Below, one piece after another: positions 1-6,661 of a stretch of DNA of 11,879 bases. The translations under genes and the position numbers were made by a program. Within the stretch, counting starts at the first letter, position 1. Each line of letters opens with the position of its first letter. Source of the DNA: an uncultured Collinsella sp. (GTDB taxonomy: Bacteria; Actinomycetota; Coriobacteriia; Coriobacteriales; Coriobacteriaceae); contig UQEO01000058.1 of NCBI GenBank assembly GCA_900540095.1, positions 1 through 11,879 of the forward strand. Reading direction: 5' to 3'. The notes below the pieces were generated by a model. That model saw only the letters and a list, made by a program, of their open reading frames with translations, did not search any database and was not told where the DNA came from.

Positions 1-81
1 TACGCCCGCCATGGGAGCCATAAGGAACGGCTGCTCGGCATAGGCACCTAGCAGCCGCTTGCTGTATTCAGAAAGCGCCAT
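1..81 (-). CDS. tRNA-dihydrouridine synthase, N-terminal fragment cut by the window edge
   Basis: Reading leftwards from an ATG at 81, an open frame of exactly 27 codons runs off the window edge. Its translation ends in FLMAPMAGV. The APMAGV motif lies at the first beta strand of the FMN-binding TIM barrel in the Dus family, which reduces uridine to dihydrouridine in tRNA using NADPH and FMN. The start is 4 bases past the lepA stop, and a TAGG-containing stretch that includes that stop could serve as a weak ribosome site, so the gene is probably co-transcribed with lepA. DusB-like is the likeliest subgroup for an actinobacterium, but the fragment cannot decide it. The motif is short, yet its position near the N-terminus is typical. 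Codons past the edge are needed to prove the gene intact. Confidence 0.72.
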   Translation of the reverse strand, partial: MALSEYSKRLLGAYAEQPFLMAPMAGV

Positions 82-85
82 GGAC

Positions 86-1897
86 CTACTCGTCCACCAT
101 AAGAATCGCCATAAAGGCCTCCTGCGGGACCTCGACCGAGCCGATAGCCTTCATGCGCTTCTTGCCCTCTTTCTGCTTCTCGAGCAGCTTGCGCTTTCGC
201 GAGATATCGCCGCCGTAGCACTTGGCCAGCACGTCCTTGCGGCGTGCCTTAACGGTGGAGCGGGCAATGATCTTGTTGCCGATGGCGCCCTGGATAGGCA
301 CCTCGAACAGCTGACGCGGGATGATCTCCTTGAGCTTGTCGCAAAGGCCGCGGGCCAGGCCATAGGCCTTATCCTTGTGCACGATAAACGACAGCGCGTC
401 CACCTCGTCGCCCGAAAGCAGGATGTCGAGCTTGACGAGCTCGGAGGGGCGATATTCGTTGAACTCGTAGTCGAGCGAAGCGTAACCCTTGGTGCGGCTC
501 TTGAGCTGATCGAAGAAGTCCAAGATGAGCTCGGCGAGCGGCATATCAAAGCGCATCTCGACCGATTTGCTCGTCAGGTGGATCATATCGGTCGTGATGC
601 CACGGTGCTCGATAGCGAGTTGCATGACGGCACCCGTATACTCGGGAGGGCAGATGATCTTTGCCTTGAGGTAAGGCTCTTCGATACGCTCGATGCGCGT
701 GGCCTCGGGCAGATCCTGCGGGCTGCGGACATCGACCATCTCGCCGTCAGTCTTGTACACGTGGTAGTCGACCGAGGGGCTCGTGGCGATCAGGTCCAGA
801 TTGAACTCGCGCTCCAGGCGCTCTTTGACGACCTCCATGTGAAGCAGGCCCAGGAAGCCCACGCGGAAGCCAAAGCCCAGCGCCACCGACGTCTCAGGCT
901 CCCACACCAACGACGGATCGTTGACGTGCAGCTTATCGAGCGCGTCGCGCAGGTTCTCATAGTCCTTGTTGTCGATGGGGAACAGGCCCGTGTAGACCAT
1001 GGGCTTGGCCTCGCGGTAGCCCGGCAGCGGCTCGGGGCAGGGGTTCGAAGCCCACGTAAGGGTATCGCCCATGCGCACGGCCTCGGGGTCCTTCAGACCC
1101 GTGACCACATAGCCAACCTCGCCAACAGTCAGAGCATCGACCGGCGTCTCGGCAGGACGCTTGACGCCCACGCCGTCGACCAAGAAGTCGCCCTTGGCCT
1201 GCATCATGCGCAGGGTATCGCCCTTTTTGATGGAACCGTCAAAGACGCGCACCGTGGCGACGACGCCGCGGTACTCATCGAAGTACGAATCCAGAATAAG
1301 TGCCTTGAGAGGGCCATTTGCATCGCCCTTGGGAGGCGAGATCAAAAAGACGATGGACTCCAGCAGATCGTGGATGCCCTCGCCGGTCTTGCCCGACACG
1401 CACACGGCATCGTCGGCGGGAATAGCCAGATCGTCTTCGATCTCGGTCTTAACCTCGTCGGGGTGCGCCGAGGGAAGGTCGATCTTGTTGATGGCCGGAA
1501 CAATGTCCAAGTTAGCGTTCATGGCGAGCGTCGCGTTGGAAACGGTCTGCGCCTCGACGCCCTGGGTGGCGTCCACGACGAGCACCGCACCCTCGCAAGC
1601 GGCCAGCGAACGCGAGACCTCGTAGGTGAAGTCCACGTGGCCCGGCGTATCGATCAGGTTGAACTGATACGTCTCGCCGTCGTCGGCGTCATAGGAAACG
1701 CGAACGGCATTGGACTTGATCGTGATGCCGCGCTCGCGCTCGATGTCCATGGTGTCGAGCAGCTGCGACTCCATGTCGCGCTCATCGACGGTATGGGTGA
1801 GCTCGAGGATGCGGTCACTGATCGTGGACTTGCCATGGTCGATGTGCGCAACGATCGAGAAGTTGCGGATGTGGGAAATGTCAATTGAAGTATTCAT
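86..1897 (-). CDS. lepA: Elongation factor 4 (LepA), ribosome back-translocating GTPase
   Basis: This 603-residue protein has the usual LepA length. The GTPase motifs are clear: AHIDHGKST at 17-25 (G1), DTPGHVDF at 83-90 (G3) and NKID at 137-140 (G4). EF-G-like domains follow, then the LepA-specific C-terminal domain with GGDISRKRKLLEKQKEGKKR near the end. The family acts on stalled or mistranslocated ribosomes and in 30S assembly, in the cytoplasm or at the membrane. The ATG at 1897 is preferred because it opens the conserved segment ending IRNFSIVAHIDHGKST. An in-frame ATG at 1957 lies inside the rpsT terminator and is unlikely. No Shine-Dalgarno sequence precedes 1897; a TAAGAT box ends 7 bases upstream, so the mRNA may be leaderless. 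The downstream dus gene follows after 4 bases. Confidence 0.97.
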   Translation of the reverse strand: MNTSIDISHIRNFSIVAHIDHGKSTISDRILELTHTVDERDMESQLLDTMDIERERGITIKSNAVRVSYDADDGETYQFNLIDTPGHVDFTYEVSRSLAACEGAVLVVDATQGVEAQTVSNATLAMNANLDIVPAINKIDLPSAHPDEVKTEIEDDLAIPADDAVCVSGKTGEGIHDLLESIVFLISPPKGDANGPLKALILDSYFDEYRGVVATVRVFDGSIKKGDTLRMMQAKGDFLVDGVGVKRPAETPVDALTVGEVGYVVTGLKDPEAVRMGDTLTWASNPCPEPLPGYREAKPMVYTGLFPIDNKDYENLRDALDKLHVNDPSLVWEPETSVALGFGFRVGFLGLLHMEVVKERLEREFNLDLIATSPSVDYHVYKTDGEMVDVRSPQDLPEATRIERIEEPYLKAKIICPPEYTGAVMQLAIEHRGITTDMIHLTSKSVEMRFDMPLAELILDFFDQLKSRTKGYASLDYEFNEYRPSELVKLDILLSGDEVDALSFIVHKDKAYGLARGLCDKLKEIIPRQLFEVPIQGAIGNKIIARSTVKARRKDVLAKCYGGDISRKRKLLEKQKEGKKRMKAIGSVEVPQEAFMAILMVDE

Positions 1898-1904
1898 GCG
1901 GACT

Positions 1905-1910
1905 ATCTTA
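1905..1910 (-). promoter_or_regulatory. Possible lepA -10 box giving a leaderless mRNA
   Basis: The minus strand reads TAAGAT here, 4 of 6 bases matching the -10 consensus, with 7 bases between it and the lepA ATG. A start site at the normal distance would fall on or beside the ATG. No good -35 hexamer is visible, and the place for one overlaps the rpsT terminator. The call is weak and rests mainly on the missing ribosome site. Confidence 0.3.
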
Positions 1911-1922
1911 CCCGAGCGGTAC

Positions 1923-1959
1923 AAAAAATGGAGCCTGTTCCATAAAACAGGCTCCATTT
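1923..1959 (-). terminator. Intrinsic terminator of rpsT
   Basis: A perfect 14-base-pair stem (1926-1939 with 1946-1959) closes a 6-base loop. Read on the minus strand, the stem runs into six consecutive T residues (1928 to 1923), three of which belong to the stem end. It begins 34 bases past the rpsT stop and ends 25 bases before the lepA start, so it separates the abundant S20 message from lepA. There is no T tract on the plus-strand side. Confidence 0.92.
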
Positions 1960-1993
1960 ATGCGCGTAATCTGTGTGGTGTGAAATTTACAAC

Positions 1994-2260
1994 TTAAGCG
2001 TTGATGCTGTTCACGAGCTTGGCAAGACCGGACTTGCGGTTGGAAGCCTGGTTCTTGTGGATGACATGCTTAGCGGCAGCCATGTCGAGACGCTTGGTGA
2101 CGGTCTTGAGGGCAGCCTGGGCCTTCTCGGCGTCGCCCTCGGCGACGGCGGACTGAACGTGCTTGGTCAGCGTCTTGAGCTCGGACTTGACAGCCTTGTT
2201 ACGCATGCGAGCTGCCTCATTGGTGCGGATACGCTTCTTCTGAGACTTGATGTTTGCCAC
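1994..2260 (-). CDS. rpsT: 30S ribosomal protein S20
   Basis: This 88-residue, very basic protein opens with the S20 signature (M)ANIKSQKKRIRTNEAARMRNK, as two adjoining stretches, and ends KLVNSINA, as expected for the family (about 85-90 residues). S20 is a primary 16S rRNA-binding protein of the small subunit. The start is GTG at 2260: homology begins exactly there and an AAAGGA ribosome site lies 9 bases upstream. A longer frame to 2329 would add a non-homologous extension through the leader hairpin. The gene is its own unit, with a promoter, a structured leader of about 70 bases and a strong terminator. Autogenous control of S20 is known in E. coli; the leader here could serve a similar purpose, but that is inference. 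Confidence 0.97.
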   Translation of the reverse strand: MANIKSQKKRIRTNEAARMRNKAVKSELKTLTKHVQSAVAEGDAEKAQAALKTVTKRLDMAAAKHVIHKNQASNRKSGLAKLVNSINA

Positions 2261-2287
2261 TTCTGGAGTTCCTTTCGAGTTCTTTGC

Positions 2288-2324
2288 AAAAAATGTATGA
2301 CACCTCTGAGACACGGTGAGGTCA
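2288..2324 (-). promoter_or_regulatory. rpsT leader hairpin followed by U6 (attenuator candidate)
   Basis: On the minus strand TGACCTC (2324-2318) can pair with GAGGTGTCA (2306-2298), leaving a 2-base bulge and an 11-base loop. Four bases later comes a run of six T residues (2293-2288). It sits at the 5' end of the predicted rpsT transcript, before the ribosome site. The arrangement resembles a weak intrinsic terminator in a leader, suited to attenuation of the S20 gene. It could instead be a remnant terminator or chance pairing. Confidence 0.4.
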
Positions 2325-2335
2325 TGCAAGCGCCT

Positions 2336-2344
2336 ACTATAGCA
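2336..2344 (-). promoter_or_regulatory. rpsT promoter, extended -10
   Basis: The minus strand reads TGCTATAGT, an extended -10 (TGn followed by 5 of 6 consensus bases). No convincing -35 lies at 16-18 bases; a TTGACA at 2379-2374 is too far away (32 bases). The predicted start near 2329 gives a leader of about 70 bases ahead of the GTG. The box lies in the gap between holA and rpsT, consistent with separate expression of S20. Confidence 0.5.
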
Positions 2345-2393
2345 CGCTCCCCCTCAAAGGGATAGAACGAATTTGTCAAATAGGCAGGTATCA

Positions 2394-3356
2394 TCACGAT
2401 TTTCTCAAGATGTTCGTAATCCAGAGCAAAAGCGCGGTCTCCGAATCGGCCGAACCCTTGAGCGCGAGCTCCACATCGACGGCACCCTCGAGCGCGGCAA
2501 CGAGCTCGGTCATAGAAAAACGACGTGCCCAGGTAAGGTGATTCTTGACCTGCCAGGCCTGAAGCTTGAGCGTCGCGGCGAGCTCACGCCCCTGCCCACG
2601 CCCATAGAGCGCCTTGGCGACGATCAGCTCACGGATACGACCGCATAGCAGCGTATAGGTCCACACGTAGCTCTTGGAGGGCAGAAGCTTAAAGAGCTCG
2701 AGCGAACGCCGCATATCGCGAGCCGAGACGGCGTTGAGGAAGTCCCAGGGCTGAACCTCGGCCGTACGCACAATCCAGCGCTCCACGTCGGCAAGCTCAA
2801 TCTGAGGCGCCTCGACCATCTGGACGAGCTTTGCCAGATCGTTATCGAGCATGCGCGTGTTTTCGCCCGAACGCGAGACGAGCTCCTCGGCAGCAGCCGT
2901 CGAGATGGACTTACCGTGCCGCGTCGCCATCTGCTGAACGCGGCGCGGCAGTTCCCAGCGCTTGGTACCCGAGCAATCGACGATAGCCTTCTTGTCGATC
3001 TTGGCGATTGCCTTATACAGGCGCGTATTCTTGGCAAGTGAGTCGGCGATAATGAGACAGACCGTCGTGGGGCTGGGACTTGCGAGGTACTCGACGAGCG
3101 GTTCCGAGACCGCCTTGGCAAGCTTGGAGCAGCCGTCGAGGATCACCAGGCGAAACTCGCTACCCATGGGAAAGGTATTGAGCGAGCCGACGATCGACTC
3201 GATATCGGGATCTTTCGTCATGTCGCGTTCATCGAGGTTGAACTCAACCATACCCGACTTTTCCAAGCGAGCTTTCATACGCGAGACGGCGTGATCGCGC
3301 TTGACCCCATCGGTACCGACGATCAGATATGCCGGCAGAAGACCGGTTTCGGACAT
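2394..3356 (-). CDS. holA: DNA polymerase III subunit delta
   Basis: This 320-residue protein has the length and layout of the HolA/YqeN delta subunit, which opens the sliding clamp within the clamp-loader complex (with delta prime and tau/gamma). Recognisable parts are the N-terminal LLPAYLIVGTDGVKRDHAV strand and loop, the FRLVILDG strand, the SLAKNTRLYKAI segment, and a helical C-terminal collar region with ELIVAKALYGRG. The family is poorly conserved, so the assignment also leans on position: the gene sits between comEC and rpsT, as in Bacillus. The ATG at 3356 is preferred because GAGAGGGGAG lies just upstream; in-frame ATGs at 3398 and 3416 lack such a site. A candidate promoter lies in the 78-base gap after comEC. 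Confidence 0.9.
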   Translation of the reverse strand: MSETGLLPAYLIVGTDGVKRDHAVSRMKARLEKSGMVEFNLDERDMTKDPDIESIVGSLNTFPMGSEFRLVILDGCSKLAKAVSEPLVEYLASPSPTTVCLIIADSLAKNTRLYKAIAKIDKKAIVDCSGTKRWELPRRVQQMATRHGKSISTAAAEELVSRSGENTRMLDNDLAKLVQMVEAPQIELADVERWIVRTAEVQPWDFLNAVSARDMRRSLELFKLLPSKSYVWTYTLLCGRIRELIVAKALYGRGQGRELAATLKLQAWQVKNHLTWARRFSMTELVAALEGAVDVELALKGSADSETALLLWITNILRKS

Positions 3357-3396
3357 TGCGCTCCCCTCTCGCAGACTCTCGAATTCGTACCGTGCC

Positions 3397-3426
3397 ATTT
3401 TAGCCCAGGGGTCCACCGCGCGCCAA
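3397..3426 (-). promoter_or_regulatory. Candidate holA promoter
   Basis: On the minus strand TTGGCG (3426-3421) and TAAAAT (3402-3397) are spaced 18 bases apart in the gap between comEC and holA. The predicted start near 3390 gives a leader of about 34 bases. The GCTAAAATG context recurs in the putative mihF promoter. The -35 is only a partial match. Confidence 0.4.
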
Positions 3427-3434
3427 CGATGTCA

Positions 3435-5738
3435 TCACGGCCGCTGGGATCGCATCGCAAAGCCCTTCGCAGTCGGCGTGACGGTAATGTCGCCGTGTTC
3501 GATGGTGCATGCGAATGCACCACCCGCTTCCTTAACGGCATCGATGCAGGCATCGGATGGATGGCCGTAGCGGTTGCCCTCGCCCGCACTCGCGAGGGAA
3601 AGCTCGGGCTTCAGGACGTCCAGCAACTCACCATCGACTGAAACCTTAGAGCCGTGATGCCCAAGTTTAAGGACATCGATATCCCCCACCTCCTGCACGA
3701 ATTCCCGTTCTTGGTCGAGCTCGGCATCGCCGGTGAGGAGCATACGCAGGCCCTTGCCTTCCTGAATATAAGAGAGCAGCAGGACAAGCGAGTCCTCATT
3801 TCCCTCGCCATCCACGGACTCGAATGGCCACATCACGCGGGCGCAAAATGAGCCGATGTCGACTGTATCCCCACGGCGCACCTGCCGATACTCCACGCCA
3901 GGTCGGTTCAACACCTCGGCAGGAGCATCCTCCAGCGCATCAGCCGCCACGGCAATCGTTCCGACCGAAAACTGTTCGAGCACGGCAGGCAGACCACCCC
4001 AGTGATCCTCATCCCAATGCGTCACAAAGACGGCATCGATATGGTGCACGTTATTGCGAACCAACGCCGCCACCACGCGCTCGTCGAGCCCGCAGTCGAC
4101 GAGCGCTACTGAGCCGCCCTGGCGGATAAGAATCGCATCGGCCTGGCCCACATCGAGCACCGTCACCGAAGGCGGAGCGAATCGATCCCAGTAGACGTAC
4201 GGAATCGCAGCCAAGAGCACCAGGCATGAAAGCCCCACCGCCATAGGACGTACACGGGGACGCGGCCACCAGACCAGCAGAACCGCCAGCAAACACGGCA
4301 CTAGGTAAATCCACATGCTATCGGGCGGCACACTCACAGATGCACCAGGCACGGCGGCAAACAGCTGCTCGAAGAACAGTGCGCAACGGGCGGCAACCAT
4401 GGGCGCAACGAGCGCCCAAATCCGCAACGGTTCCACGAGCGAAAAGGGAACCAGCACGATCGACACAGCGAGCAGTACGCTCACCACCGGACCGATGACT
4501 GCATTTGCCAGCGGAGCAATGAGCGAGAACGTACCGAAGGCGGGAATGGTAATGCGAAGTGTCGCCAGTTGCGAGCACAGCGTGACGGAAAGCATGCTGG
4601 CAACGCCCGATGGCACACCCAGCTCACCCAAAGCGTAAGTCGCATAGGGGCAAAAGCACAGAATGGCTAAGACGCTGGCACATGAAAGCTGAAAGCCCAT
4701 CTCGAACAGCACCGTCGGCCGCAGTAGCACAAAGATGGACATGGTTACGAAGAGTGCCGATGCGCCGTGCCGGCGACGCCCCGCGCCGTTTACAACAAGC
4801 GTAACGAACACCATGCAGCACGCGCGCACGGCCGAGGGAGACGCGCCCGTAAAGGCAGCGTAGACCACAAGCGTTATCGCCAATATCGCCCGCTGAAGAC
4901 CACGTGAGCACCGAGTCTTTTGCAATACACCCTCGATTACAAACCCCACGATAGCCAAATGGCTGCCCGAGACGGCGATAAGATGCGCCGTTCCCGTCAC
5001 CGAAAACCAATCGCCCGCCGGCTGGGCGCGCAGCTCGGCCGAACGACCGCAGACGACACCGGCTATGAGCGCACGCGCCGGGTCGGTCGCAGGCGCGATG
5101 GACGCAAGCAGCCTATTTCGCAGCCGAAGCAGCGGCCCCGAAGAGCCCTCATCGACCGGCACAATCCGAACGGCTTGGACCTTGCGCACCTCGCCTCGGA
5201 GCACGCGCGATCGTCCATATGCATCGTTCTCAAAACGTGAAACGCGACCGATAACACGCACGTGCGCCCCGACCTTGAGCTCGCGGCCGCACGATAGGCG
5301 AACCGTTGCCAAGTTCTTACCGTCCGCGCGTGCCTCGCAGGTATAGGAATACACGTCGTTGTTTATGGATGGATCACCCTGCACGACAAACTCGAGGCTG
5401 CTTGCCGCTCGACCGTCGAGCGCCTTCGAGGCGCCTAGCGTGCCCACAGCCCACCACGCCGAGACGACCGCTCCCGCCACGAGACCGACGGACGCGGCAT
5501 ACAGCCACCGCTTCCAAGGGGCAAGCCGCGCACAAGATTGAGCCAGCACAACGAATACCGCCGCCGCAACGGGAATGGCCCATAGCAGCCCGACCGCCGG
5601 CGCCTGCTCCCTCAGCAGCGCATCAGCGGCCACGTTGAGCACCAAGGCGCAGCTCATGCACATGCCGGCACACAGGGCCATCGTCCACGGCATCAGGGGC
5701 CGCGGAGGCATCACATGTTCGCGCTCGGTCGCACTCAT
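3435..5738 (-). CDS. comEC: ComEC/Rec2 DNA-uptake channel protein with metallo-beta-lactamase domain
   Basis: This 767-residue protein has the full three-part ComEC layout. Two or three hydrophobic segments lead into a soluble OB-like (DUF4131) domain at about 110-210. The membrane competence domain follows, containing the signature TGTAHLIAVSGSHLAIV near 260-275 and many hydrophobic helices to about 520. A C-terminal metallo-beta-lactamase-like domain spans about 524-767. Its metal and nuclease motifs look intact: VLDVGQADA, THWDEDH at 573-579, TGDAE around 671, LGHHGS around 694 and NRYGHP. ComEC carries single-stranded DNA across the membrane; the C-terminal domain is proposed to degrade the non-transported strand. 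The ATG at 5738 overlaps the comEA stop by 4 bases (ATGA) and lacks its own ribosome site, so translation is probably coupled. Confidence 0.95.
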   Translation of the reverse strand: MSATEREHVMPPRPLMPWTMALCAGMCMSCALVLNVAADALLREQAPAVGLLWAIPVAAAVFVVLAQSCARLAPWKRWLYAASVGLVAGAVVSAWWAVGTLGASKALDGRAASSLEFVVQGDPSINNDVYSYTCEARADGKNLATVRLSCGRELKVGAHVRVIGRVSRFENDAYGRSRVLRGEVRKVQAVRIVPVDEGSSGPLLRLRNRLLASIAPATDPARALIAGVVCGRSAELRAQPAGDWFSVTGTAHLIAVSGSHLAIVGFVIEGVLQKTRCSRGLQRAILAITLVVYAAFTGASPSAVRACCMVFVTLVVNGAGRRRHGASALFVTMSIFVLLRPTVLFEMGFQLSCASVLAILCFCPYATYALGELGVPSGVASMLSVTLCSQLATLRITIPAFGTFSLIAPLANAVIGPVVSVLLAVSIVLVPFSLVEPLRIWALVAPMVAARCALFFEQLFAAVPGASVSVPPDSMWIYLVPCLLAVLLVWWPRPRVRPMAVGLSCLVLLAAIPYVYWDRFAPPSVTVLDVGQADAILIRQGGSVALVDCGLDERVVAALVRNNVHHIDAVFVTHWDEDHWGGLPAVLEQFSVGTIAVAADALEDAPAEVLNRPGVEYRQVRRGDTVDIGSFCARVMWPFESVDGEGNEDSLVLLLSYIQEGKGLRMLLTGDAELDQEREFVQEVGDIDVLKLGHHGSKVSVDGELLDVLKPELSLASAGEGNRYGHPSDACIDAVKEAGGAFACTIEHGDITVTPTAKGFAMRSQRP

Positions 5739-6448
5739 ACGCAGATGCAATCTTTGATTTTGGCAAGCTTCTTCTCGCCGATTCCCGACACACGCATCAG
5801 ATCGTCAACCGAGGCAAAAGCACCGTTCTTTGTCCGCTCATCGATAATCGACTGGGCCATGGAGGGACCGATGCCCGAGAGCGTCTGTAGCTCTGCCGCG
5901 CTTGCCGTATTGATATTTACTAGGCCTGTTGCGCCACTCACGCCCGATGATGCGGAAGCCCCACCATCAACACCGGCTTCCGCAATGGACGCCTGCTGCT
6001 CCCCTACCGTTGGAACGTGGATTTTTTGTCCATCAGTGACCTTAGATGCCCGATTGAGCCCCGTAACGTCTGCCTCGGGCGCCAGCCCGCCGGCGGCATC
6101 AATCGCCTGAGCCACCCGAGCGCCGTCCTTGAGCCGATATACGCCGGGCGACACAACGGCGCCATCAACATCGACATAAACCTCTGCCGCGGCAGAAGCC
6201 TTTGTCGAAGAACCTTCGGATGTCTTTCCGCTTGAGGCATCACCGGATCCCGGCTCCACCAACGAGCCCGAACCGTCAGTGCGCTCAAACGACACGCCAC
6301 CGGCACCGCCGCCAAGGTTCGCCATCGCCAGTCCACTCGCCATCGCAATGACGACCAGTATCGCCATCACCACTGCCTTATGACCGAACAGCTTGTCCGC
6401 CAAGCGGTCCATCCGTTTGACTCGTTCGTGTTGTTCGCGCTGCGCCAT
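5735..6448 (-). CDS. comEA: ComEA competence protein: SLBB plus helix-hairpin-helix DNA receptor
   Basis: This 237-residue protein has a basic cytoplasmic tail and one membrane anchor (about 25-44, AVVMAILVVIAMASGLAMAN). A Gly/Ser-rich linker, an SLBB domain (about 89-145, VYVDVDGAVVSPGVYRL) and a C-terminal tandem helix-hairpin-helix module (175-237, with VNINTASAAELQTLSGIG and VSGIGEKKLAKIK) follow. ComEA is the membrane-bound receptor that binds incoming double-stranded DNA and hands it to ComEC. The ATG at 6448 has a strong GGGAGG site 7 bases upstream, which decides it over longer in-frame starts. comEC overlaps its stop. No comEB-like deaminase gene lies between them, unlike Bacillus. 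An inverted repeat lies 58-98 bases upstream of the start. Confidence 0.95.
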   Translation of the reverse strand: MAQREQHERVKRMDRLADKLFGHKAVVMAILVVIAMASGLAMANLGGGAGGVSFERTDGSGSLVEPGSGDASSGKTSEGSSTKASAAAEVYVDVDGAVVSPGVYRLKDGARVAQAIDAAGGLAPEADVTGLNRASKVTDGQKIHVPTVGEQQASIAEAGVDGGASASSGVSGATGLVNINTASAAELQTLSGIGPSMAQSIIDERTKNGAFASVDDLMRVSGIGEKKLAKIKDCICV

Positions 6449-6505
6449 AGCAAAACCTCCCAACACCATCGTGTCAGGAAAGGAGCTCCACAACAGCCAC
6501 GCTCC

Positions 6506-6546
6506 AAAACCGGTTTTAACGGTCAAACCAAAAGCTGACCAAAACC
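6506..6546 (-). repeat. Overlapping palindromes upstream of comEA (possible operator)
   Basis: A perfect 12-base palindrome AAAACCGGTTTT occupies 6506-6517. Overlapping it, GGTTTTAACGGTCA (6512-6525) is matched in inverted orientation by TGACCAAAACC (6536-6546), with a 3-base insertion in the left arm. On the minus strand a poor TTGGTC/TTAAAA pair spaced 17 bases falls within the same stretch. The location in the comEA upstream region suggests an operator or leader structure. No regulator is identified and no clear promoter is seen. Confidence 0.35.
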
Positions 6547-6617
6547 TTGCACAAATCTGTCCATTTATTCAGGCACACGTCAGCTAATGAACACTTAGCC
6601 GCAAAATGCCCAGATAG

Positions 6618-6651
6618 CAAAAGACCGACGATGCAAGAGCATCGTCGGTCT
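6618..6651 (-). terminator. Intrinsic terminator after thiI
   Basis: A perfect 13-base-pair stem (6622-6634 with 6639-6651) closes a 4-base loop. On the minus strand it begins 10 bases past the thiI stop and runs into TTTT then GC. The T tract is short but the stem is strong. It marks the end of the mihF-gmk-rpoZ-thiI unit; the plus-strand side has no T run. Confidence 0.8.
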
Positions 6652-6661
6652 ATGCACAAAT

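Noticed and set aside
59..1888. A 609-codon open frame on the plus strand
   Set aside because: It lies entirely antisense to lepA, whose motifs are unmistakable. Its translation is low in complexity and rich in Leu, Asp, Val and Arg, as expected for the reverse frame of a GC-rich gene, and no domain is recognisable.
1898..1957. Longer LepA start at an ATG at 1957
   Set aside because: The ATG lies inside the rpsT terminator stem and the added 20 residues have no LepA similarity.
2261..2329. Longer S20 start at 2329
   Set aside because: It would translate through the leader hairpin and U tract. Family homology and a good ribosome site both point to GTG at 2260.
2374..2379. TTGACA as the -35 of rpsT
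   Set aside because: It is 32 bases from the TATAGT box, too far for one promoter, and no -10 lies at 16-18 bases from it.
6482..6489. Eight-base palindrome GGAGCTCC upstream of comEA
   Set aside because: Short and expected by chance at this base composition; no associated promoter or larger repeat.
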